A DNA stretch of 64,000 bases from Nitrososphaerota archaeon (GCA_029785085.1 JAFMAI010000005.1:1-64000), one strand, 5' to 3'. Shown: positions 50,573 through 60,021, numbered from the stretch's first letter. A program made the numbers and translations. Notes: generated by a model from the letters alone, not told the origin.

Positions 50573-51853
50573 ATGGGGCAGGAGAGCTTCAAGCGGTTCG
50601 AGCTACATTACGGCGTAGTACTGATGCTCAGGACCAGGAGGTTTCTCAACGCGATGGACCGGATGGGGCGCAGCCGCATCTCAAGGCCGATGAGTTGGGT
50701 CATGCTCTACCTGATGCCCGTCTCGGCAGCGGTGGCCTTCTTCATCTTCATCAGTGTGTTCAGGGGGCTGGTCTCTTCGAGGGGCCCACAGATAGCTCAA
50801 AACATCGTGAGCCTCGGTCCCTTGGTCAACCTTGGGATACCTGGCCTGAACCCGTACATTCCTATCCTGTACGGCTGGATCGCCCTGGTCATCGGCATGA
50901 TCGTTCACGAGGGCGCCCATGGGGTGATAGCCCGAAGTCTCGGCATCCCCGTCAAGAACTCCGGGCTCATTCTGCTCTTCTTCGTGATACCGATTGGTGC
51001 TTTTGTCGACATCGAAGAGTCAGCCATCAAGCAGGCGCCCAAGAGGCACTCGGCCAGAGTCCTCGCGGCAGGCGCGGGGACCAACCTGGTGCTGGCGGTG
51101 TTCTGCCTGCTGCTGCTCGTGGGAGTCGTCAGCACCATGTCTCCAGCCGTAAGCGGGGCGGCGATAACGGCGGTCGGCCAAGGGACCCCTGCATACATCC
51201 AGGGAGTGCACCCGGGGGACGTAGTGACTGCGGTCGACGGGAAGCCAATAACCAACCTCGACACCATACTCGGCCCGAACACGAACCTGACGGCGGGTCA
51301 GACAATCAACTTCACGGTCTACAGGCACGGCCAGACAATAGAAATCGACAACATCAGGCTCGTCTGCTGCACTAAGATCATAGACACGAGCACCAACCAG
51401 ACGCTGGCGAGCTACCCATACATTGGCGTGGACTCGGTCTCAGAGGCGAACCTCCGTTCTGCTGTCTCGAGGTACACCAATGTCTTCGGGAACCCCCTGT
51501 TGTACATCGGGTGCATTCCGACGCTCAACATCGGGAACTGTCAGCAGGCGGTGCCGTTCTCTAATTCGGATTCCATATTCTACGCCTCCCCACTGGGGAG
51601 CGCCATGGTCCCCATAGCCGACTTGCTCTACTGGTTGTTCTTCCTCAACTTCAACCTCGCCATTTTCAACTCGCTCCCGATCTTTCCGCTTGACGGCGGC
51701 CAGGCGTTCGGCGTCGGGGTCGAAGCACTCGGCAGAGGCCGCCTGTCCGAAGCTGGCACCATGAGGATCACCATGGGAGCGACGATAGCCGTGTTGATCT
51801 TCCTGCTCGTGATAATCGTGGGACCCTACTTCTACGTGTACGCGTTCGGCTGA
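50573..51853 (+). CDS. Site-2 type membrane metalloprotease (M50) with PDZ domain
   Basis: 426 residues. Membrane helices surround the zinc motif HEGAH (VHEGAHGVIARSLG, about residue 113). A PDZ domain (VGQGTPAYIQGVHPGDVVTAVDGKPI) is inserted after the second catalytic helix, and the third zinc ligand is in PLDGGQAF near the C-terminus. It cleaves proteins within the membrane, typically for regulated release of anti-sigma-like or signalling factors. Two cysteine pairs (CC and CIPTLNIGNC) in the extracytoplasmic part may form disulfides. Confidence 0.87.
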   Translation: MGQESFKRFELHYGVVLMLRTRRFLNAMDRMGRSRISRPMSWVMLYLMPVSAAVAFFIFISVFRGLVSSRGPQIAQNIVSLGPLVNLGIPGLNPYIPILYGWIALVIGMIVHEGAHGVIARSLGIPVKNSGLILLFFVIPIGAFVDIEESAIKQAPKRHSARVLAAGAGTNLVLAVFCLLLLVGVVSTMSPAVSGAAITAVGQGTPAYIQGVHPGDVVTAVDGKPITNLDTILGPNTNLTAGQTINFTVYRHGQTIEIDNIRLVCCTKIIDTSTNQTLASYPYIGVDSVSEANLRSAVSRYTNVFGNPLLYIGCIPTLNIGNCQQAVPFSNSDSIFYASPLGSAMVPIADLLYWLFFLNFNLAIFNSLPIFPLDGGQAFGVGVEALGRGRLSEAGTMRITMGATIAVLIFLLVIIVGPYFYVYAFG

Positions 51854-51932
51854 GGGCGCGCGGTGCGCGCGCATGACATCCGGCGAGCGAAGACGCGGGG
51901 GGCGTTAAATATGAAACTCGGGTTGTCTTCTG

Positions 51933-52199
51933 ATGTCGAGCGTCCAGCCTCTGGGTGGGGTCGAGCCTCAGATTCAGCAGTTCGCGCAGCAGTTCACTTC
52001 GTCCATGACCTTTCTCCTTTCGATTGTCGACACCACTGTGATAGACCTGATGAGAATCGTCTACATCTCGCTCCTGATAGTCGGCATTCTCCTGTACTAT
52101 TCCCACGTCGCCCAGAGGCTCGGAAAGGACCTAATCAAAGGAGGCATAACACTAGCGATAATCTCAGAATTCGTGGTCCCGTGGCTGGTCAAGCTCTGA
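51933..52199 (+). CDS. Small membrane protein of unknown function
   Basis: 88 residues with two hydrophobic segments (about 24-55 and 68-88) split by a short basic loop (HVAQRLGKDLIKGG). Not recognised. A TATA-like box (TTAAATAT, about 51905-51912) is 25 bases before the ATG, supporting a real leaderless gene. Its end overlaps the convergent pelota stop by 11 bases. Confidence 0.65.
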   Translation: MSSVQPLGGVEPQIQQFAQQFTSSMTFLLSIVDTTVIDLMRIVYISLLIVGILLYYSHVAQRLGKDLIKGGITLAIISEFVVPWLVKL

Positions 52200-53241
52200 G
52201 GGCGTACCTGAGGAGAGCCGCGATCCCTCCGAACGAGGAGATCTGTTTGCCGAACTCCATCGACGAGTCGACTAGGAATACCCGTCCGCCCTTCTCCTCT
52301 ATTGCGTTTAGAGTGTCGACAAGCCGGGACTCGTCTACTCCTAGCGAGAAGACATCGTCTGATACCGCGCACGCCTCCACGGCTCCTGCGACTGCAGCCT
52401 CGGACACCCTCGGTAGGGCGTAGGCCACCTTTGGGTCACCCATGGAAACCCTCGTCACTATCTCCCCCACCAGCTGCTGCATCTCCACGGCCACTGACCC
52501 CTTGGCGAGTGCTTGGAAGGTTGGTGATTTGATCATGGCTCGAACCCCGTCTCCTCCCGTCAGGTCGGGACCTTCGACCACGCTCACTTCCTCTGGTTTC
52601 AGCGTCTCTCTGAGCTGGTTTGCCACCGAGTTCTTGAAGTTACCAGGCCCGGCTACGACGACCTTGTCTCCGTGCTGGGATAGTTGGGAGACGGTCTCAG
52701 CCACCTTGGAGAGGTAAGGACGAGGGCTACGCTCCTCACCCATCTTTCCCCCAAGGCCAGACTCGATGGTCGTGACGACCGAGAGATGCGAGCCGGCAAG
52801 GAAGCCTATCCCTGCCTCGCGCCTGTCGACGGCCACCAGGATGAACCTGGAGGACGGCTCCGTGGGACGGACTAACCCTATGTCAAGCTGTGACCAGTGG
52901 TGTTTCCTTAGCGTCAGCGCGTGTCCCGGAGACAAGGTCACCGAATGCGAGCCCGCCTTCGTCACGCCCTCGTCGCTGGCTTCGATGATGGTCCCCCTCA
53001 CCCTGATTCTTTCGATGCTGCTGTCCAGGTGCACCTCGTCTACCATCAGTGCCATAGTGACCTTGATCCGCTCTCCCTTGTCTGGCCTAGAGTATTCGTC
53101 TTCCCTTTTGACCACCCTCGACCCCCTGGTGACAACCACGTCCCCCTTTGCGATGAGTCTCCGTAGTGTCCAGAGATCCTCCGACGATTCGACAGTCAGA
53201 GAACAGTAGCCGTGTTTGGGATTGAAGTCGCTGACTTTCAA
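52189..53241 (-). CDS. pelA: Pelota (aPelota / Dom34) ribosome rescue factor
   Basis: 350 residues in the three pelota domains: an N-terminal Sm-like fold (GYCSLTVESSEDLWTLRRLIAKGD), a central domain (VAVDRREAGIGFLAGSHLS, VVVAGPGNFKN), and a C-terminal domain (GGRVFLVDSSMEFGKQISSFGGIAALLRY). It has no GGQ loop, as expected. With aEF1A it splits stalled archaeal ribosomes. It lies 9 bases downstream of dnaG in one operon. Confidence 0.95.
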   Translation of the reverse strand: MKVSDFNPKHGYCSLTVESSEDLWTLRRLIAKGDVVVTRGSRVVKREDEYSRPDKGERIKVTMALMVDEVHLDSSIERIRVRGTIIEASDEGVTKAGSHSVTLSPGHALTLRKHHWSQLDIGLVRPTEPSSRFILVAVDRREAGIGFLAGSHLSVVTTIESGLGGKMGEERSPRPYLSKVAETVSQLSQHGDKVVVAGPGNFKNSVANQLRETLKPEEVSVVEGPDLTGGDGVRAMIKSPTFQALAKGSVAVEMQQLVGEIVTRVSMGDPKVAYALPRVSEAAVAGAVEACAVSDDVFSLGVDESRLVDTLNAIEEKGGRVFLVDSSMEFGKQISSFGGIAALLRYALRA

Positions 53242-53250
53242 CAGACCCGG

Positions 53251-54423
53251 CTACTCGAGCCCCAGATCCCTGAAAGTTCCTATTCTGACGTCGCTGGGGA
53301 CTTGTCCTAGCTCTCCTGTGCGGTGCCCGATGATACCTTTGACCCCTACCCGCGCCGCAGACTCGACCAACCTCTGGGTCACTATGCCGTCGAAGATTAG
53401 GTATAGGGCGCTGTTGGTCCCCTCCATCTTCTGCACCAGCTCGCTGATAGGGAACCTGCCGACTTCCTGCAGCCCCTGGTCGAGCAGTATAGCCTCCAAG
53501 GTGCCGTTGAGGGTCGGAAAGAGTTCCCTGGTCTTCAAAACTATTGGTTCGTCTGCTTCCTCACGCTGACGGGGAGGGGCGCTCTCGGCGGCCCTCTGTC
53601 TTCTTGAGACTAGCTGCGCCGCGTCGACCTTCTCCGCCCTCAGCATGTTGATCACGTCTATCGGAGTGAGGTCTTCGACCTCCTTCCCCTGGGGCGCGTG
53701 AATTACCTTCTCCACGTGCATCACCTGGCCTAGCTCCTTCTCGATGAGCTCCCCGCCCCTATCGCCGTCCAAGACTGCTATCAGTCTCTTCTTCTTGCCG
53801 AGCTCTATTATCGAGTCTGGGATGCTGGTGCCTTCGAGCGCGACAACGTTTTCGATGCCTGCCCTCAGGAAGAGCACGACGTCGGCCCTCCCTTCGACCA
53901 GGTAGACCAAATCAGATGAGTGCACGCCTGGACCCGCCGGAAGGTTCTCCATCCCATAGCTGATCACCTTGGCTCTCCTGGTGGACTCGGTGACGTCTTT
54001 GAGAAGGTTCTCGCCTTCGCTGGAAGTCTTTGAGCTCCAGTCCCTCACGATTAGCTTCGCCCTGTCGACAATCTGCTTGCGCTTGACCGCTCTCACGTCT
54101 TCGATGTTGCCCACTGTGAAGCGGGCGCTGCACGGGCCGACTTTGTCCACGCTCTCAACGGCTGCGGCGATGAGTGCCGCTGTGCCGATATCAGTGGACA
54201 TAGGTATAATCACCTCTCCCCTTGTCCGGTCGTCCTTCGACTCCAGGTTGATCTCTATCCTGCCGACCTTCCAGCTCTTCTGGAGTTCGTTCAGGTTCAT
54301 CTCAGGACCGAAGAGACCCTCGGTCTGACCGAAGATCGCCCCGATCACGTCGGCCCTTTCAACGACCCCGTCTACTTCAAACCTCAGTCTGACTAGATAC
54401 TTTACTATACCTGAATCTGGCAA
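53251..54423 (-). CDS. dnaG: Archaeal DnaG-type primase
   Basis: 390 residues. The N-terminal archaeal region (FGQTEGLFGPEMNL, SWKVGRIEINLES) is followed by a TOPRIM domain (LVYLVEGRADVVLFLRAGIENV, then VAVLDGDRGGELIEKEL) and a variable C-terminal region. In archaea this protein associates with the exosome and may prime DNA. It begins the dnaG-pelA operon. A TATA-like box (TTTATAT, minus, about 54514-54521) predicts a leader of about 65 bases. Confidence 0.93.
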   Translation of the reverse strand: MPDSGIVKYLVRLRFEVDGVVERADVIGAIFGQTEGLFGPEMNLNELQKSWKVGRIEINLESKDDRTRGEVIIPMSTDIGTAALIAAAVESVDKVGPCSARFTVGNIEDVRAVKRKQIVDRAKLIVRDWSSKTSSEGENLLKDVTESTRRAKVISYGMENLPAGPGVHSSDLVYLVEGRADVVLFLRAGIENVVALEGTSIPDSIIELGKKKRLIAVLDGDRGGELIEKELGQVMHVEKVIHAPQGKEVEDLTPIDVINMLRAEKVDAAQLVSRRQRAAESAPPRQREEADEPIVLKTRELFPTLNGTLEAILLDQGLQEVGRFPISELVQKMEGTNSALYLIFDGIVTQRLVESAARVGVKGIIGHRTGELGQVPSDVRIGTFRDLGLE

Positions 54424-54460
54424 TTTCTTTCTCTCCGACCAATTTCTGGTTCACTCGTCC

Positions 54461-54480
54461 TTAACGGTGTTAATCGTTAA
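54461..54480. repeat. Inverted repeat upstream of dnaG
   Basis: TTAACG (54461-54466) and CGTTAA (54475-54480) flank an 8-base spacer. They lie in the probable leader or promoter of dnaG. An 11-base direct repeat, TTTCTGGTTCA, also occurs nearby, starting at about 54444 and 54521. Possible operator. Confidence 0.35.
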
Positions 54481-54564
54481 TTGCTTCCCACCAAATTTGT
54501 CGGGGATATAAACTTCGTGGTTTCTGGTTCATTGGGCGAGGCGATCTTCTTTCCCGGCTCGCCT

Positions 54565-54933
54565 TCAGAGGTCTTTGGTGGCTGGTGCATGCGAGTCTTC
54601 GGTTCCACGAAGATGGCCGTCGAGCTCCAGGTTGCTGGTCCCTGACTTCGAGAACCTCCCCAGATTCTCGATGTGGAGGAAGATCCCCCGCGACGCGAGC
54701 CTGAGCCTCCTCCGCTCGCCAAGTGACGTCACAATCCCTTCATGGGTGAGGAGCCTGAGGTATCTCGATGTGAGGAACACGCCCTCCCTGTCCAAATCTG
54801 TGAGGATGACCACCTTTTCCACCCTGCGAAGGGCGGCGGAGCCACGCCTGCCTAGGGTTGAGACAGCCAGGATGCGTCCTCTGTAACCTAGCGCCCTCAG
54901 AGCCATGGAATCGCGCTTCCCCTCCACAAGCAC
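54565..54933 (-). CDS. Small TOPRIM-domain protein (start uncertain)
   Basis: 122 residues from the GTG at 54933. A TOPRIM fold is clear: VLVEGKRDSMALRALG with the catalytic glutamate, and VVILTDLDREG with the DxD motif. Related archaeal proteins are small RNase M5- or primase-like enzymes. The same frame stays open upstream to 55041 and reads like the usual N-terminal helix (NEKRERIYEDFGGFVSDFVRDLNDKSEDGWT), but contains no ATG, GTG or TTG. The true start may be a CTG near 55029, or the sequence may hold an error. Confidence 0.75.
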   Translation of the reverse strand: MLVEGKRDSMALRALGYRGRILAVSTLGRRGSAALRRVEKVVILTDLDREGVFLTSRYLRLLTHEGIVTSLGERRRLRLASRGIFLHIENLGRFSKSGTSNLELDGHLRGTEDSHAPATKDL

Positions 54934-55044
54934 CGTCCACCCGTCCTCCGACTTGTCGTTGAGGTCGCGGACGAAGTCAGATACGAATCCGCCGAAGTCC
55001 TCATAGATTCTTTCTCGCTTTTCGTTCAGGCCATCTTCACCTTT

Positions 55045-55250
55045 TCATTGAATGTTGCCCGTCTCTGACGAGCACGGATCATATCCCAGCTTTAAGCGGG
55101 GAGCATCACCGAGCCTCTTCAACGGGCAAACGGCCTCCGTCTGTCGCACGCCTGGGTAAACCATCCGCTCATCAAAGCGTTTCCGCCTTCGCAGGTGGCC
55201 GTTTGGCGCGCTTTAGAACGAAAGCCGTCTATCCCGGAGGAAGTGCCGTT
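55045..55250 (-). other. Gap with possible structured RNA between pheT and the TOPRIM gene
   Basis: No gene-like frame. On the minus strand CAAACGGCC and GGCCGTTTG form a 9-pair stem around about 60 bases that include CGCT-TTGATG-AGCG and other short helices, and two TGATG k-turn-like motifs. It could be a guide RNA, a 3' UTR structure or a decayed gene. No known RNA family was recognised. Confidence 0.35.
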
Positions 55251-56885
55251 CTATTTTAGCAGTTCGTAGAGTTTCGAAAGGTCGATTTCGAGCCCGGACA
55301 CTGGGACTCCGATTCCGAAGGCGTCGATGGCGCCAGGAGTCAGCTCTCCGATGTTTCCCAGTCCTTCCTCTTTCATGGTGACTGATGCGCACCGACCTGG
55401 CGAGAACGCCCAATGTTCGGCCGCTTCGGTGACGACATCTAGCCCAGCCACCAGCCTGCAAGCCGCGTCCAGGTACATTTTCGCCTCGGTATAGGAAGCC
55501 TGCGAGTGGGCGATGAGGCAGCCCAGGTGCCAGGACTCTTTGACGTCGTCGTGCGCCCGAGTGTATACTCTGCCGATCTCGAAGACCCGCTGGGGGTAAT
55601 CGGACTTCACGTTTCCTGACAGAGCAGCCAGCAAGGACGGGATGAGGGCATCCCTGAGCATCGAGTGGTCGAGGCTCTTTGGGTTCTGGACCGCAACCAT
55701 CTCAGAAGACGGCCGCTCGAAGGAGTCATAGAGGGACTTCCTGTCTGTCAGCTCGTAGGTCATCATCTCTATCATCCCAGCCCCGGCCATCACGGTAGAC
55801 ACCGACTCGAGGAAGTCCTCGAAGTGGTTGAACGCCCCGGGAGCCTTGCTCGGGGGATACACGGGTTTGATCCGGTCTATCCCGTAGCCCAGGGCGACTT
55901 CCTCGGCTACATCAACCGGATGCAAGAGGTCTATTCTGTATCTGGGCCCCAGCGCCCTGTTCCCCTTGACCTCCATCCGACTTCTAGCTAGACAAGCAAG
56001 CATCTCCTTTCGTGAGAGGTCTAGCCCGATGACTGACTTCACCAGATCGAAGTCGAAATGAAGCTCAGCTGGTGTGAGGTCAGGCGTAACTCTGACCTTG
56101 TTTGGATACCTTACTGCGACAGTCCTCAGCCTCCCTCCCGCCTCAGAGAGGGTGGTCGCCATGATAGCAAGTACGTCGTCCCCAGCCTTCTGGCTGGTGC
56201 TCGTGACGTCGACGAACATCCTTCTGGTCCTTGTCGTAACCCTCGTGGCATCCCCGTTGATTATCGGAGGGAAAGAGAGTACAGTCTCCTTCGAGTCGAC
56301 GATTACAGGGAAGACCTTACTGCTGCCGAAGATGTGCCCATATGCCTTTCCCTCGTAGGTGTCAGACAGTGTGGATCGGATGGATGAAGCAGTCTTCCTC
56401 CCCAATGGTGTGAACTCGAAGGTGGACGGGACCGCCCTGTAGGATATAGGAGGAGAGATTCGGTCGAGGTCATGGAGGCCGATTGCAACGGTCCTCCGCT
56501 TTCGCCCCAGACCGTTGTGCAGGTCTTCCTGGAGCGAAATTATCTGTCGAACGTCTTCGTCGTCGAGGTCGAGTCCCGTCGCCACGCAGCAGGCTATGTA
56601 CGGCCTGACCTTGGAGAGCCGGCGGTCCACGGTTACGGTGATTCCCGTGGGCTCTGTCTGGAATTCTGGGAGCCCTGTCTCTGTTCCAAGAAGCCCTCTG
56701 AGAGCGCGCGCGATTCCATAATCTGTTCCGAGGTCTGGCCTGTTGGGGCTGTACTCTATGCGCACTGACCTGCTATCCGCGCTCTCGATGTCGAGGCCGA
56801 TGTATGGGAGACGGTCGAGTATCTCCTTCCTACTGGCACCTATCATCTCGGTGAGGCGTGAGAGCTCCAGCCTAACTACCGGCAA
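55251..56885 (-). CDS. pheT: Phenylalanyl-tRNA synthetase beta subunit
   Basis: About 544 residues from the TTG at 56885, which overlaps the pheS stop by 14 bases and has GGGGAG just before it; the frame is open back to 56945. B3/B4 and B5 domains are visible (PNRPDLGTDYGIARALRG, LLHPVDVAEEVALGYGIDRI), then the catalytic-like B6/B7 module (MTYELTDRKSLYDS, VFEIGRVYTR). Archaeal-length beta subunits lack the bacterial tRNA-binding extensions, as here. It pairs with PheS to charge tRNA-Phe. Confidence 0.93.
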   Translation of the reverse strand: MPVVRLELSRLTEMIGASRKEILDRLPYIGLDIESADSRSVRIEYSPNRPDLGTDYGIARALRGLLGTETGLPEFQTEPTGITVTVDRRLSKVRPYIACCVATGLDLDDEDVRQIISLQEDLHNGLGRKRRTVAIGLHDLDRISPPISYRAVPSTFEFTPLGRKTASSIRSTLSDTYEGKAYGHIFGSSKVFPVIVDSKETVLSFPPIINGDATRVTTRTRRMFVDVTSTSQKAGDDVLAIMATTLSEAGGRLRTVAVRYPNKVRVTPDLTPAELHFDFDLVKSVIGLDLSRKEMLACLARSRMEVKGNRALGPRYRIDLLHPVDVAEEVALGYGIDRIKPVYPPSKAPGAFNHFEDFLESVSTVMAGAGMIEMMTYELTDRKSLYDSFERPSSEMVAVQNPKSLDHSMLRDALIPSLLAALSGNVKSDYPQRVFEIGRVYTRAHDDVKESWHLGCLIAHSQASYTEAKMYLDAACRLVAGLDVVTEAAEHWAFSPGRCASVTMKEEGLGNIGELTPGAIDAFGIGVPVSGLEIDLSKLYELLK

Positions 56886-58353
56886 GTTCTCCCCTGTTTC
56901 TGAGCCAGGATAGGTCTGAGCCATACAGTGTACGCATATCTTCAAGGCCGAACCGCATGAGCATCAGCCTCTCGATTCCAGGCCCCCAGGCAAGGACTGG
57001 GACACTGACGCCGAGCGGCTGCGTGACCTCGGGTCGGAACACGCCAGATCCGCCAAGCTCAATCCAGCTCTTGAAAGCCTTCGAGTAACCAACCACCTGC
57101 AAGGATGGCTCTGTGTAGGGGAAGTAGGTTGGCCAGAGTTTCACGTCGGCCATCCCTAGCTTCTTGTAGAACTCGGTGAGGAACCCCATGAGGTGCCTGA
57201 TGTTGAGGCCTTGGCCCACCATTATCCCATCCATCTGGTAGAATTCTGCCAGGTGCTTGTAATCGAGGTTTTCGTTCCTGTAAACCTTTGACACGGCAAA
57301 GACCCTGGTTTCCTTTTCCTTCGACTCAGACAACGCCTTCACGGAGAGGACGGTGTTGTGGGTCCTGAGTACCAGCCGCCTGGCCTCCTCTACGCGCCAG
57401 CGATATCCCCACCCCCTGCTCCCGGTCGTCCAGCCGTCCTCGTGGACCGAAGCCACCCTCGCTACTACGCCAGAACGTTTGAGCGCTGTGTCTGACAGCC
57501 CTTCCAGATAGAAGGTGTCTTGCATCTCCCGCCCCGGGTGGTCCTGGGGGATGAACAGAGCATCAAAATTCCAGAAAGCTGGATGGACGCTATCGCCTTG
57601 GAGTTCGGTGAAGCCCATGGAGACATAGACTTCCCGCACTTCTCGGATGAAGTCACGGACAGGGTGGCGTCTACCGGGGAAGAATCTCGGCGCTTTCGCT
57701 TCGACGTCGATGGACCGCAGCCTTCTGCCCTTCCAGGCCCCCGAGGCCAAGATATCTGGGGTCAGCCTGTCGATGAGGCCTTCGTCCGCCGCCAGCAAGG
57801 AAGAGCGTCTGCCTTCGTCTGTGATGGCTACGGTGGTCGTGCGAGTCTCGACGCGTCGGACTATCCCTCGTTTCAGCAGATCTGATACAGTATCCATCTC
57901 TTCGCTGGTCATACTCCCCTCAGTCTTGCCTGAGGCAATCGACCGCACGAGAGACCGGAGAGACTCCGCCCCCGCTATCTCGACCATCCGTACGACCTGC
58001 GCCGCCCCGCCTTCAACAGCTATCCAACCGGAGCTCCTCGCCCTCCCAAAGGCGGCGGAGAATTCCTCAGGCGACCCGAATTTGCCCCTCAGCTGACCTA
58101 TCGTGAGTGGTGCGGTCGCCTGGCTGACTTGGCTCACCAGTTCCAGCTCTGGTGGCTCCCGGACTAGTTCCAGCCTACTCTCAACGGAGCCGCCTACGGA
58201 GACAAGCCTCTTCGATGCGAGCCACTGGAGGGCTCGTCTGACCTGGTCTTCGTTAAGCGAAGCGGCTGCTACCAGCGCCTCGAATGGGGCCGACCCCAGG
58301 GGCGCAAGCGCGGAGAGTATCTTGCGTTCAATCGGATGGAGGGCGCTCGACAT
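56872..58353 (-). CDS. pheS: Phenylalanyl-tRNA synthetase alpha subunit
   Basis: 493 residues. An N-terminal winged-helix region of the archaeal/eukaryotic type (residues about 1-200) leads into the class II catalytic domain: HPVRDFIREVREVYVSMGF (motif 1), FAVSKVYRNENLDYKHLAEFYQMDG (motif 2) and GVSVPVLAWGPGIERLMLMRFGLEDMR (motif 3). It lies 7 bases after trpS and overlaps pheT, so trpS-pheS-pheT form one unit. Confidence 0.96.
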   Translation of the reverse strand: MSSALHPIERKILSALAPLGSAPFEALVAAASLNEDQVRRALQWLASKRLVSVGGSVESRLELVREPPELELVSQVSQATAPLTIGQLRGKFGSPEEFSAAFGRARSSGWIAVEGGAAQVVRMVEIAGAESLRSLVRSIASGKTEGSMTSEEMDTVSDLLKRGIVRRVETRTTTVAITDEGRRSSLLAADEGLIDRLTPDILASGAWKGRRLRSIDVEAKAPRFFPGRRHPVRDFIREVREVYVSMGFTELQGDSVHPAFWNFDALFIPQDHPGREMQDTFYLEGLSDTALKRSGVVARVASVHEDGWTTGSRGWGYRWRVEEARRLVLRTHNTVLSVKALSESKEKETRVFAVSKVYRNENLDYKHLAEFYQMDGIMVGQGLNIRHLMGFLTEFYKKLGMADVKLWPTYFPYTEPSLQVVGYSKAFKSWIELGGSGVFRPEVTQPLGVSVPVLAWGPGIERLMLMRFGLEDMRTLYGSDLSWLRNRGELAGS

Positions 58354-58360
58354 TTCGGAC

Positions 58361-59491
58361 CTATTTCCCCCCAGAGAAGAGGTACGCTCTGTTCTTGGCC
58401 AGGAGCTCAGCCGCGTCCTCCATCAAGGCCTCACGCTTCTTGTGGTGCTCGTCCAAGAACGCCTTGACCGTTCCTATCACTTCCTGTTTGCATTCGCCGC
58501 AAAGGCGTATGCCTTCGGTACACTCGTGGTTGACCTTCTGGACATGCTCGTCATCCTTGGCGAAGTGGAAACGATAGAGGTCATAGATGGGGCAGATGTC
58601 AGGTCTGCCTCCGAGCCTGCGTTGCTCTTCCACTGTGTCCCTTCCCCCCGTGAAGGCTGACCTAATCCGCTTCGACGCGTCAGCGGACGTGTCGTCCAGA
58701 GTGAAGCCAGACTCAGGGTCCCGCTTTGACATTTTCTGCCCTCCTGTGAGCGCCAACTCGAGCCGATGGTAGATGGCAGACGGAGGCATGAACCCAAACT
58801 CGGAACGATAACGGTTGGCAAGGTCCCTGGATAGCCTGATGTGTGGGTCTTGGTCGGCGCCCACCGGGACGAGGACCGGCTTGGGCCCCCCGAACTCCGG
58901 GAGCTGTGGCATGAGGATGTCCCCCGCCTGTATGAGCGCGGACATGTAGAGCCCTAGCTGCCGTTCTCCGTAAATCGCTTTCATCATGTTGTTGGTCACT
59001 CCGCGGGAAAAGATCGTCGACATCTTCATCACCCTCATCTCTTCGCTCTGCTTGTACACGACCGCACGGTCAGGATCCAAGCCCAGGGCGAGAATGTCGG
59101 CCACATTTCTTACTGCCGTCTTGGATGACTCGTTGAATGAAAGGCCGTTGTCTGTGTAGGCCTCCACGTCCGCGATGGAATAGTAGACGGTCCCTTTCTT
59201 AGAGAGGGACTGGAAATAGATCATGTCGTCGGCAGTCATCTTGTTTCCCAGGTGGAAGACCCCATCGGGCTTGATGCCGCTCATCACGGCATAGGGTTTG
59301 TGGTCATCTATGGCGTCGAGGACTCTGGCCAGATCCCTCTGTCCGAAGTCTATCCCCCGGCTTATGTGATGGCTCGGCGCCTTGAAACGGGGGACGAGAG
59401 GGGCGAGTGGCTCAATCCCGAACTCAGATTGCAGACGGTCGTAGTCCTTGACCACGCTCGTGCCCCACGGGTCGAGTCTGTCCTTGTCCAC
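58361..59491 (-). CDS. trpS: Tryptophanyl-tRNA synthetase
   Basis: 376 residues of the archaeal/eukaryotic TrpRS type. The HIGH-like element is in DGVFHLGNKM, preceded by the archaeal N-terminal part (HHISRGIDFGQRDL). The KMSKS loop reads KMSKRDPES. The C-terminal region has a cysteine pair (RLCGECK). It charges tRNA-Trp, whose intron-containing gene lies at 62.9 kb. The GTG start at 59491 has a TATA-like box at about 59509-59520, inside the end of coaD. Confidence 0.95.
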   Translation of the reverse strand: MDKDRLDPWGTSVVKDYDRLQSEFGIEPLAPLVPRFKAPSHHISRGIDFGQRDLARVLDAIDDHKPYAVMSGIKPDGVFHLGNKMTADDMIYFQSLSKKGTVYYSIADVEAYTDNGLSFNESSKTAVRNVADILALGLDPDRAVVYKQSEEMRVMKMSTIFSRGVTNNMMKAIYGERQLGLYMSALIQAGDILMPQLPEFGGPKPVLVPVGADQDPHIRLSRDLANRYRSEFGFMPPSAIYHRLELALTGGQKMSKRDPESGFTLDDTSADASKRIRSAFTGGRDTVEEQRRLGGRPDICPIYDLYRFHFAKDDEHVQKVNHECTEGIRLCGECKQEVIGTVKAFLDEHHKKREALMEDAAELLAKNRAYLFSGGK

Positions 59492-59517
59492 ACTGACTCG
59501 CCTACAGGCATTCTGAT

Positions 59518-60021
59518 TTAACTACTCGGGAGAGGACGTTTCCCATGGAGCCCCGACCGCCTCGCGAGCCTCCCTTCGGCGTCTATCTCTCCCAATCTGA
59601 TTCTGGTTGACGATATCGGTCTTGAGTCGTCGGCGAGGACATAGTCCACGACGACGACTTCTAGTGGGGAGTAGCCGTTGGCCGCCCTCAGTCTGTTGGC
59701 GATGGGAACTCGCTTGGCTGTCTCTCGGCTCACCACGATCGCCTCCACATCTGGGGACACAATACCCGGGCCGAAGTAGTCGTCGAGTTTCGCGACAATG
59801 AAGTTCCTGCCGGGGAATCTCTCCTTAATCACAGCGTCTAAGGCGCTGGTGCGCTCTTCGTAGCTCTGGTCGGGGTTCTTGCCTTCCTTGAGCGCGAACT
59901 CGTCTGAAGTGACGCCTATCACCACGCGATCTCCGACCTCGAAGCTCTTGGTTAGGAGTGCGATGTGGCCCCTGTGGATGTGGTCGAACGTCCCCCCCGT
60001 CGCTACGGTCTTGTACCTCAC
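59518..60021 (-). CDS. coaD: Phosphopantetheine adenylyltransferase (archaeal type)
   Basis: 167 residues. Nucleotidyltransferase motifs are GGTFDHIHRGH at the N-terminus and SSTRIRLGEID near the C-terminus (ISSTR in place of the bacterial form). It makes dephospho-CoA from phosphopantetheine and ATP. The GTG start at 60021 has a TATA-like box (TATTTCAA, minus, centred near 60048) 27 bases upstream. It is divergent from the methionine aminopeptidase gene. Confidence 0.93.
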   Translation of the reverse strand: MRYKTVATGGTFDHIHRGHIALLTKSFEVGDRVVIGVTSDEFALKEGKNPDQSYEERTSALDAVIKERFPGRNFIVAKLDDYFGPGIVSPDVEAIVVSRETAKRVPIANRLRAANGYSPLEVVVVDYVLADDSRPISSTRIRLGEIDAEGRLARRSGLHGKRPLPSS

